NCBI GenBank assembly: GCA_038210275.1
Contig: JBBQWV010000007.1
Span: 73,379 to 137,378 of the forward strand
DNA length: 64,000 nt
Origin: PALSA-1296 sp038210275
Lineage (GTDB): Bacteria; Bacteroidota; Ignavibacteria; Palsa-1295
Direction of reading: 5' to 3'
Every line of letters starts with the position of its first letter. Position 1 is the stretch's first letter. The notes beneath the pieces were generated by a model. The model was not told the origin of the DNA and searched no databases. It saw only the letters and a list, made by a program, of their open reading frames with translations. Both the position numbers and the translations under genes were made by a program. Shown here piece by piece: positions 25,694-32,381 of the stretch.

Positions 25694-26215
25694 ATGGCAA
25701 AGAAAAAAAGAAGTATTGCGGCACTGATTCCGATCGAAAGAGTCGAGCGACTTATTTATATGCTCAGAGGCGAGCGCATCATGCTTGATAAAGATCTGGC
25801 AAAACTCTATGGAGTGAGTGTGAAGGTCTTCAATCAAACTGTGAAGAGAAATCTCACGCGGTTTCCAAAAGATTTTATGTTTCAACTTACGGAAGATGAG
25901 TTTGATGATATTTCGTATTTTCATCAAGCCAAACGCGGAGGAAGAAGATATATGCCGTATGCTTTTACTGAGCACGGAATTGCAATGCTCTCGAGTATTC
26001 TTCGCAGTGAACAAGCTATTCAAATGAATATTGCCATCATGCGTACTTTCGTTCAACTCCGTCATTTGCTCACTACCAACGAAGCACTTGCCGAGCGATT
26101 TGATGAACTTGAATTAAAATATGATAAGCAATTCAAAGAGGTCTTCGATGCAATTAGAAAAATAATAGTCCCCGAAGTAAAAGCGAAAAAGCAGATCGGA
26201 TTTAAAGTTAGATGA
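25694..26215 (+). CDS. ORF6N domain-containing protein
   Basis: 173 residues. The ORF6N DNA-binding domain covers about residues 10-100: RIMLDKDLAKLYGVSVKVFN, RNLTRFPKDFMFQLTEDEF, RRYMPYAFTEHGIAMLSSIL, IMRTFVQLRHLL. A coiled-coil helix and a basic end (KAKKQIGFKV) follow. The family comes from phage KilA-N/ORF6N proteins and is common as scattered chromosomal genes in Bacteroidota. Two palindromes precede it. On the opposite strand at about 26231-26275 a short in-frame string YKELFELRRIGFKN ends like an ORF6N tail and may be a remnant of another copy. Confidence 0.92.
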   Translation: MAKKKRSIAALIPIERVERLIYMLRGERIMLDKDLAKLYGVSVKVFNQTVKRNLTRFPKDFMFQLTEDEFDDISYFHQAKRGGRRYMPYAFTEHGIAMLSSILRSEQAIQMNIAIMRTFVQLRHLLTTNEALAERFDELELKYDKQFKEVFDAIRKIIVPEVKAKKQIGFKVR

Positions 26216-26277
26216 ATGGAAAATATCTAATTAATTCTTAAACCCGATCCGCCTCAGTTCAAACAACTCTTTATACT

Positions 26278-27045
26278 TTATTGTACATCTCCAATCAACG
26301 ATGTCTTCAAATTCGCATCTATGTTCGCTGTATTTCTTGAATCACGCGGATCCAATAACATACCTGATCCATTTGTGAAGATCGCTGTTGTTGTAAAACG
26401 TACGATCACTTCCATTGGAGAATTTGGTGTTACAACAAGCGGCTTGTTCATAATAACACGACCGCTACCTGATACACTTGTAGCATAAGTAAAAGGTACT
26501 CTCACGCCATGCGACCACAGATAACCTTGAACGCGTATCGTACTGGCAGCGGGTGAAACTGCATTTCCTCCGAGAACGGAAGCATAAAAAGGTCCGAGAG
26601 CCGATGCCAGTGAATCGCTTCTGCCTTGTGCTTGATCAATATCAAATCTGGCGCTTTGATAGGTTGCCGAAAATAAAATATGTTCGCCAATATACTGCCT
26701 ACCCGAAGCATCAAATACAAGAATAAATTGCTCAGGACGAATAAAGCCTTCCGAAAGATTTGAATTATCCGGACTGTCGGATAGATCACTACGTAGCATA
26801 AAATTACTTGCTACATACGCAGCGCTCGTTACTTGCAATGAATCAACAACAGAGCCGATGCCTTGCGATGATTCCTGACTCGAAGCCGAGTGAGCAACAG
26901 AATTATCGAGTTCTGTTCGCATGACTACAGTACTTCCTGTATCGGTAGGCGAAGCAGGATTTTCTGTACAACTTGCAAAAGCCAACAGCGCAGTGCCGAT
27001 AAAGGCGCTTTGGAGCTGAGAGCGGAAAGATGATAATTTTTTCAT
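26278..27045 (-). CDS. Lipoprotein of unknown function
   Basis: 255 residues from the ATG at 27045 (MKKLSSFRSQL), with lipobox LLAFASC. A Ser/Thr-rich linker (ENPASPTDTGS) leads to a beta-rich domain: VVDSLQVTSAAYVASNFMLR, QFILVFDASGRQYIGEHILF and ending NTANIDANLKTSLIGDV. The layout is reminiscent of DUF4382-like lipoproteins, but I cannot assign it firmly. It is monocistronic and convergent with the ORF6N gene. Confidence 0.7.
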   Translation of the reverse strand: MKKLSSFRSQLQSAFIGTALLAFASCTENPASPTDTGSTVVMRTELDNSVAHSASSQESSQGIGSVVDSLQVTSAAYVASNFMLRSDLSDSPDNSNLSEGFIRPEQFILVFDASGRQYIGEHILFSATYQSARFDIDQAQGRSDSLASALGPFYASVLGGNAVSPAASTIRVQGYLWSHGVRVPFTYATSVSGSGRVIMNKPLVVTPNSPMEVIVRFTTTAIFTNGSGMLLDPRDSRNTANIDANLKTSLIGDVQ

Positions 27046-27492
27046 AATCATAAGCAATATGTAAACACTTCTGCATTAGTGTACAAACCCCGTGCCAAAC
27101 AGGTTTTAAAAAAAATATTCAGCGGAGTAAGTTAATATCCCAGCTTTCCCAGTTCAAAGTCTTAAAAGCGGATAACTAAGGTTTTCTCACTTTTTGACAC
27201 AACTCCCCATTTATTGTCGTATATTTGTAATGAGACGATGGTTTTTGGATTATTGCCCCCCTCCTAAACTGGTTTTTTCCGATCTGCGATCTTTGATAGC
27301 TTATCTGATGATCTTGTGTGCTTCGCCGTGACGTATGCACCCTGAGCCTCTGCAAAATGGGAAAATATGTTATGGTCTGTGCAATGGAATGGTATCAGTT
27401 CTGTATATATAGCAGGATACTATTATGAGAAGTAAATACTGATTTTTTCCAGTTGTCATCGTCGTGAGACGATATAATTTTCCCACAACGAT
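27046..27492. other. Intergenic region between divergent genes, promoter-like box
   Basis: 447 bp without a convincing gene. A plus-strand TATATTTG (in TTGTCGTATATTTGTAATG, about 27213-27231) is a perfect TAnnTTTG box, but it lies about 265 nt before the DUF885 start. That leaves either a long leader or a small unrecognised transcript. The 15-mer AAAAATATTCAGCGG at 27111-27125 recurs at about 30624-30638. Confidence 0.45.
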
Positions 27493-29301
27493 ATGCGAAT
27501 ATATTCAGCTTTTATTTTATTAATCCTCTTTTTTGGTCTGCCAGAGAAGTCCTATTCTCATGGTGGCAAAGAAGGGAATGATACTCCTTTGCTTTCCGGT
27601 GAACCGACTCCGACGTTGTATGAATTACTCGAAAGCCAATGGGTATATCTTATGCATGAGTTTCCAGAATGGGCAACAGATCTCGGATATCCCGGACAAA
27701 ATGCCAGATGGACAGATATGTCACTTGCCGCAACAGAACGCAGACAAGGAGATATAAATGATTTCATTAATAGTTTGCGTTGGGGAAACCGGTATCAATT
27801 TCTTGATGCGAAAGGAAAGTTCGATTACGACCTTGTCATGTTTAGTCTGCGCGATCAGGTCGAAAGTTTTCCGTTTCACGAAGATCTGCTTCCGATCAGT
27901 CAGCTCTATGGAATTCAGCAGGATATTCCATACAAACTTTCCTCGCAACCGAATAATACGGTTCAGGATTATAACGACATTCTCGCGCGAATGCGGGGCG
28001 TTCCGCATCTCGTGAATCAGGTGATCGCCTTGATGGATAAAGGAATCGAGATGCATATCGTGCAGCCGAAGATCACCATGCGCGACGTGCCCGATCAAGT
28101 AAGGAGTTTGCTTGCAGGTAATCCCAAGAACTCGCCACTACTAAAACCTTTTACCGCTTTTCCTGCTTCGATCGGAGAGCATGATCGAGCAACCTTGACA
28201 AGCATGGCACTCGAAGTCTATCGTGATAGCCTTGCTCCGGCGTTCGAGAAACTCTATCAATATTTAGTAAAAAATTATATTCCAAACTGTCGTGAATCTA
28301 TTGCCTTGAAAGATCTGCCGAATGGCGCAAACTGGTATAAGTATAAAGTTCATCATCACACGACAACGATGATGAGCCCCACTCAGATCTTTGATCTTGG
28401 TATAAGAGAAGTCAAAACCATTCGAGCAAGGATGGATTCGATTCGTGAATCAGTTGGTTTTTCGGGAGATCTCGCAAAGTTCTTCGACTATCTTCGTACC
28501 GCCCCTCAATTTTTTTATAAAGATTCTGCAAGTCTTATCAATGGATATAAAGAAATTGCTGCCAAAGCCAATGCCTCGCTGCCAAAATTATTTGGTAAGT
28601 TACCGAAGCTGAATTTCGAAGTTGTGCCGGTTCCGGCATATTCACAAAAATCACAAACGACAGCATATTATAATCAAGGCTCGCTCAAAGTCGGAAGACC
28701 TGCATATTTTTTTGCAAATACGTATGATGTTTCTTCTCGCCCGAAATGGGAGATGGAACCGCTGACGTTGCATGAATCGGTGCCGGGTCATCATCTACAA
28801 ATAGAGCTTGCTCAAGAATTGGAAGGTGTTCCAGAGCTTTTGAAGAATACCGAATTCACTGCATTTGTCGAAGGTTGGGGACTCTATGCCGAAAGATTAG
28901 GTACGGAGTTAGGGTTTTATAAAGACCCGTATAATAAAATGGGAGAGTTGGAATATAATATGTGGCGCTCAATCCGACTTGTTGTTGATGTTGGTATGCA
29001 TGACAAAGGCTGGACGCGGCAGCAGGCAATTGATTTCTTCGCAGAAAATTCCGGAAAATCTAAACACGATATTGAAGTTGAAATAGATCGTTATATCGTT
29101 GATCCCGGACAGGCGCTTGCGTATAAGATCGGCGCATTAAAGATCAGGCAGCTTCGCGCCTACGCGCTGAAAGAATTAAGTACGAAGTTTGATGTCCGTA
29201 CCTTTCACGACGAACTTCTCGGAGCCGGAGCACAGCCGCTTGAGATTTTAGAAAAGCGTATGAAGAAATGGGTTAGCAGTTTGAAAGAGAAAAAAAAATA
29301 G
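27493..29301 (+). CDS. DUF885 family secreted metallopeptidase-like protein
   Basis: 602 residues with a signal peptide (MRIYSAFILLILFFGLPEKSYS). The DUF885 signature is at about 435-475: PLTLHESVPGHHLQIELAQ, whose HExxPGHH carries the two zinc histidines, then FTAFVEGWGLYAERLG with the downstream Glu. The C-terminal IDRYIVDPGQALAYKIG is also typical. These proteins are gluzincin-like peptidases acting outside the cytoplasm. The gene is monocistronic, followed by a strong terminator. Confidence 0.9.
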   Translation: MRIYSAFILLILFFGLPEKSYSHGGKEGNDTPLLSGEPTPTLYELLESQWVYLMHEFPEWATDLGYPGQNARWTDMSLAATERRQGDINDFINSLRWGNRYQFLDAKGKFDYDLVMFSLRDQVESFPFHEDLLPISQLYGIQQDIPYKLSSQPNNTVQDYNDILARMRGVPHLVNQVIALMDKGIEMHIVQPKITMRDVPDQVRSLLAGNPKNSPLLKPFTAFPASIGEHDRATLTSMALEVYRDSLAPAFEKLYQYLVKNYIPNCRESIALKDLPNGANWYKYKVHHHTTTMMSPTQIFDLGIREVKTIRARMDSIRESVGFSGDLAKFFDYLRTAPQFFYKDSASLINGYKEIAAKANASLPKLFGKLPKLNFEVVPVPAYSQKSQTTAYYNQGSLKVGRPAYFFANTYDVSSRPKWEMEPLTLHESVPGHHLQIELAQELEGVPELLKNTEFTAFVEGWGLYAERLGTELGFYKDPYNKMGELEYNMWRSIRLVVDVGMHDKGWTRQQAIDFFAENSGKSKHDIEVEIDRYIVDPGQALAYKIGALKIRQLRAYALKELSTKFDVRTFHDELLGAGAQPLEILEKRMKKWVSSLKEKKK

Positions 29302-29344
29302 AAAAGTAAGAAGGGTGTTATCGTAGATAGCAACAAAAAAAACT

Positions 29345-29380
29345 AAAAGAGGATCGGACCAGGATGTCCGATCCTCTTTT
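29345..29380. terminator. Bidirectional intrinsic terminator
   Basis: AAAAGAGGATCGGAC and its exact complement (15 bp) enclose a 6-nt loop (CAGGAT). T-rich sequence follows on the plus strand and A-rich sequence precedes it, so it serves both the DUF885 gene and the convergent lipoprotein at 29391-29948. Confidence 0.9.
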
Positions 29381-29390
29381 TATTACTAAA

Positions 29391-29948
29391 TTAATGATGA
29401 TAGATCGTGAACGCTCCATTGGTAATTACTGCTGCCGCCGCGCCGTCCGTAGTATTTGTCTGACGAGGTAGTGTTGCTGTGAAGGTACCTTGAATAGAGG
29501 AAGTGCTAAGGGTAGTAATAGTGATCGTCCCTACTTTCGCTCTCCCGGCATCGGTGCCATAGTTCACGCCCGCTCCGTTAACTATTTTTACATATGCCAA
29601 CGAAAATCCCGGTACAGAAGTGGTAGCATCCGGTCCGATATCGTATGTTTTGCCTTGCTCCATATTTCCTGCTCCGGCAAGAGTAAAAAGGGCACTATCA
29701 CTGGACGTATAATCGCCGGTTATGATGCTGAAAAAAGTTGCATCCGGTGCAGCTGGGATGTAGGTAAAATTTATGGCAAGACTATCCGGGACGGTAATAA
29801 CTAATTTGGTAGCAGTTCCATTTATTGTTGCACTCATAGAGCTTGCTCCGGAAGTGGTACCATTGCCGGGCGAAGTTGGGGTATCGGTTTTGCTGCATGA
29901 AACAAGTAACATTGCAGAAAGTGAAAGCAGAGAAAGAAGTTTTTTCAT
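29391..29948 (-). CDS. Small lipoprotein of unknown function (copy 1)
   Basis: 185 residues, lipobox MLLVSCSKTD preceded by MKKLLSLLSLSA. The rest is Ser/Thr/Gly-rich, predicted all-beta (ATINGTATKLVITVPDSLAI ... KVGTITITTLSTSSIQGTFTATL). It is a paralog of 30037-30549: the signal peptides are nearly identical and both end with ...ITxLxxxSxxGTF/ATFxATx...AxITNGxxxxxxH. Such proteins are frequent in FCB genomes; role unknown. Confidence 0.8.
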   Translation of the reverse strand: MKKLLSLLSLSAMLLVSCSKTDTPTSPGNGTTSGASSMSATINGTATKLVITVPDSLAINFTYIPAAPDATFFSIITGDYTSSDSALFTLAGAGNMEQGKTYDIGPDATTSVPGFSLAYVKIVNGAGVNYGTDAGRAKVGTITITTLSTSSIQGTFTATLPRQTNTTDGAAAAVITNGAFTIYHH

Positions 29949-30017
29949 AAATGTATATTAATTAAAAAGTGACAACAATGAGAGTCTGTAGTAAGAAGGC
30001 TCTTAAATATAACTCTG

Positions 30018-30025
30018 CAAATATA
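30018..30025 (-). promoter_or_regulatory. TAnnTTTG box upstream of lipoprotein copy 1
   Basis: The minus-strand TATATTTG lies 69 nt before the start codon at 29948, between the two paralogous lipoprotein genes. No matching TTTG is visible at the usual distance, so confidence is moderate. Confidence 0.4.
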
Positions 30026-30036
30026 CGAAGATAACT

Positions 30037-30549
30037 CTAATGTATCGTCGCATTTACGCTACCGTTCGTGATCAAGGCTGTTGCAGGTGAAGCAGCAGGA
30101 CCGCTGGATTTTGTGACAGTTGCTTCGAATGTAGCTTTGCACGAAGTAGAAGTCAGTTCAGTGATGATGATCTTCCCGACGGAATCCTGTGCTGGACTAT
30201 TATACAAAGTTTTCGCACCTGCATTATCCGTAAAATGATAAACAAGTGAAACGCTTCCTTTACCGATTGCATAGGTTCCGGCAGCTGTTACATTCGTAAG
30301 TGTCAGAGAAATTCCTTTGGCACCCGATGTCTCTTGTCCGGTCACAGTAGTGATAGTTGTAGGTAAGGGAAATGGAAGAAAGAATGTCGAGCCTGAGGCA
30401 GCCCAGGTAAAACCCACTCCGTCAACGGCAGTCGTCATTGTGTTAGCTGGGGTGACGGTAGTATTATTCTGTGAAGTCGTATCGCTCGATTTGCTGCACG
30501 AAACGAGCAACAGCACAGAAAGTGAAAGCAGAGAAAGAAGTTTTTTCAT
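30037..30549 (-). CDS. Small lipoprotein of unknown function (copy 2)
   Basis: 170 residues, signal MKKLLSLLSLSVLLLVSC with lipobox LVSC. The mature part has TTAVDGVGFTWAASGSTFFL, then GKIIITELTSTSCKATFEAT, then AALITNGSVNATIH-type ending. It is a tandem paralog of 29391-29948, separated by 88 bp that contain a promoter box for the downstream copy. Function unknown. Confidence 0.8.
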   Translation of the reverse strand: MKKLLSLLSLSVLLLVSCSKSSDTTSQNNTTVTPANTMTTAVDGVGFTWAASGSTFFLPFPLPTTITTVTGQETSGAKGISLTLTNVTAAGTYAIGKGSVSLVYHFTDNAGAKTLYNSPAQDSVGKIIITELTSTSCKATFEATVTKSSGPAASPATALITNGSVNATIH

Positions 30550-30612
30550 AAATTAATTCTAAATGTAAGACAATTTCGACTGTAGGATAAGCCGTCTGAA
30601 AGAATAAGAACA

Positions 30613-30620
30613 CAAAGTTA
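30613..30620 (-). promoter_or_regulatory. TAnnTTTG box upstream of lipoprotein copy 2
   Basis: The minus-strand TAACTTTG lies 63 nt before the start codon at 30549. It matches the Bacteroidota -7 consensus; the upstream TTTG is not evident. Confidence 0.4.
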
Positions 30621-30630
30621 CGAAAAATAT

Positions 30631-30710
30631 TCAGCGGTGGGTATTAAAGGTCTACTTTGCGAAGATTGCATTGACGGCGTCGGTAATTCTTATCGTCGGG
30701 CCACCGCTGA
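30631..30710. repeat. Spaced inverted repeat TCAGCGGTGG / CCACCGCTGA
   Basis: Two perfect 10-bp arms lie 60 bp apart (30631-30640 and 30701-30710), in the divergent region before the YCF48 protein. The intervening DNA has no gene. It could be a small mobile element, an RNA fold or a looping operator pair. Confidence 0.45.
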
Positions 30711-30822
30711 TTCCCTGCATTTTTGTTATTGTGCTTCTTTATCAATAGAAATTTTCTGTGCGACTTTTTCTCTTCGCACGGGTTCTATTTGCACGAATCT
30801 AACTTCAACTTATCTTATACTT

Positions 30823-32211
30823 ATGAAAATTACTATCTTAAAGTTCTTTCCGTTTAGAATTGGTCTGTGGATACTGCTATTTCTATTTTCTGAATCGCTC
30901 CATGCTCAATGGAACAGCATTCCTTCAAATATTCCGAAAGGGCAAATCATTACTGGTATTCGGTTCACCGATCGGATGAACGGACATTGCATTGCTGCAG
31001 CTGGTGGAAAATCTCCAATGATCTATAAAACCTCTGATGGCGGCAAGAATTGGCAGATCGGAAAAACCTTTGCTGCATTGCTTGACTATCCTAACGCTAT
31101 ATCATTTCCCGATAAAAATACTGGTTATGTTGGAGCTTCTGAAAATGATCAGTCCTTTGGCGTCGTCTATAAAACGACCGATGGAGGAAGCCATTGGAAG
31201 GAAGATACACTTTCAGGATCGACGGTTATTTATGGCATTTCTTTTCATGACGCCATGCATGGAGTTGCTTCAGGTCTGACCATATCAATGTCGAAAGAAA
31301 ATGGCATCATTACTTTTCATGATACTGGTTATTTAGCCTTTACGACCGATGGCGGCGATAGTTGGAAAAAAGTAAATTCTCAGGACGTTGCTTCGTTGTT
31401 TTTATTTGTAACCTTAGCCGATCAGACTACGGGGTATGTTCTTGGAACAGGAATACATTCACCATCGCTTTACCGAACGAGCCAAATACAGAAAACGACT
31501 GATGGCGGAAATTCCTGGAATATCATTCATGCCTTTCCTGATTCAATGGTAATTACCGCATGCTGGTTCAAAGATGCAACTACCGGATGCGCGACTGCCT
31601 ATATAGCTGATTCCATATCGATCCACCGAGGATTGATCATCAAGACGACCGATGGTGGAGTGACATGGAAGGAAAAACCAATAGATATTCCTATCAAAGA
31701 TAACGGTCTGTATGATCTGACATTTACACCGGGGATGGAAACGGGTTATGCTGTTGGTGATAACACAACACTCCTCAGATCAACCGATGGCGGTGAAAGC
31801 TGGCATGGTAATTCTACGAATAATCCCTTGGCTTTGGAACAGCTTTTAACAGTTAGTACCTATTCGGATGGCAGCGGAATTGCTGCAGGAAATTCCGGAG
31901 TATTTTATACAACCGGTGGTTCGCAAAATAGTGTATCCGGAGAGAATCGGCAATCATTGCAATTGTGGAATTTTCCGAATCCTGCGACACAATCGACGAC
32001 AATTCATTATCAGATAGACACGGATTCTCATGTAACAATTTCACTCAGTGACCTGCTGGGAAGAATAACGCGAGTCGTTGTTAGTGATATGGAAAAAAGA
32101 GGCGAGCATGATGTCACATTCAATACCGAGAGTATTCCTTCCGGAATCTATGAATGTCATTTGCAATCCGGAAATACCCTACAGACTTCCATGATTGTTG
32201 TGGCTCGGTAA
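30823..32211 (+). CDS. YCF48-type propeller protein with T9SS sorting domain
   Basis: 462 residues from the ATG at 30823, chosen because the signal peptide (LKFFPFRIGLWILLFLFSESLHAQ) starts there; the frame upstream is not protein-like. The propeller blades show KTSDGGKNW, KTTDGGSHW, FTTDGGDSW, KTTDGGNSW, KTTDGGVTW and RSTDGGESW. A type A T9SS sorting domain closes the chain (FPNPATQSTTIHYQIDTDSH ... IPSGIYECHLQSG). A surface-exposed or secreted role is predicted; the ligand is unknown. Confidence 0.9.
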   Translation: MKITILKFFPFRIGLWILLFLFSESLHAQWNSIPSNIPKGQIITGIRFTDRMNGHCIAAAGGKSPMIYKTSDGGKNWQIGKTFAALLDYPNAISFPDKNTGYVGASENDQSFGVVYKTTDGGSHWKEDTLSGSTVIYGISFHDAMHGVASGLTISMSKENGIITFHDTGYLAFTTDGGDSWKKVNSQDVASLFLFVTLADQTTGYVLGTGIHSPSLYRTSQIQKTTDGGNSWNIIHAFPDSMVITACWFKDATTGCATAYIADSISIHRGLIIKTTDGGVTWKEKPIDIPIKDNGLYDLTFTPGMETGYAVGDNTTLLRSTDGGESWHGNSTNNPLALEQLLTVSTYSDGSGIAAGNSGVFYTTGGSQNSVSGENRQSLQLWNFPNPATQSTTIHYQIDTDSHVTISLSDLLGRITRVVVSDMEKRGEHDVTFNTESIPSGIYECHLQSGNTLQTSMIVVAR

Positions 32212-32310
32212 AAGCAGATGAGAGAATTAGTCAGTTCCAACTATAGCCAACTCTTTGCTTTGTAATCAGAATTCCTTTGTAAATTGGATAATTATGCTCA
32301 TTATAATTAC

Positions 32311-32349
32311 ATAACCAAACACTCCGCTTGCGCGGAGCATTTAGGTTAT
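32311..32349. terminator. Hairpin between convergent genes
   Basis: ATAACC ... CTCCGC-TTGC-GCGGAG ... GGTTAT forms a bulged hairpin between the convergent genes at 30823-32211 and 32382-35279. No clean T tract follows, so termination is plausible but not certain. Confidence 0.55.
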
Positions 32350-32381
32350 TGGGAGTATCAGATAATTATAGATGCAAATTA

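Noticed and set aside
25688..26065. 125-codon minus-strand frame opposite ORF6N
   Set aside because: ORF6N on the plus strand matches a known domain over its full length; the other frame is a shadow.
27239..27268. Nine-codon leader peptide (MVFGLLPPS) after a TATATTTG box
   Set aside because: No attenuator structure or link to the downstream gene is visible; probably chance.
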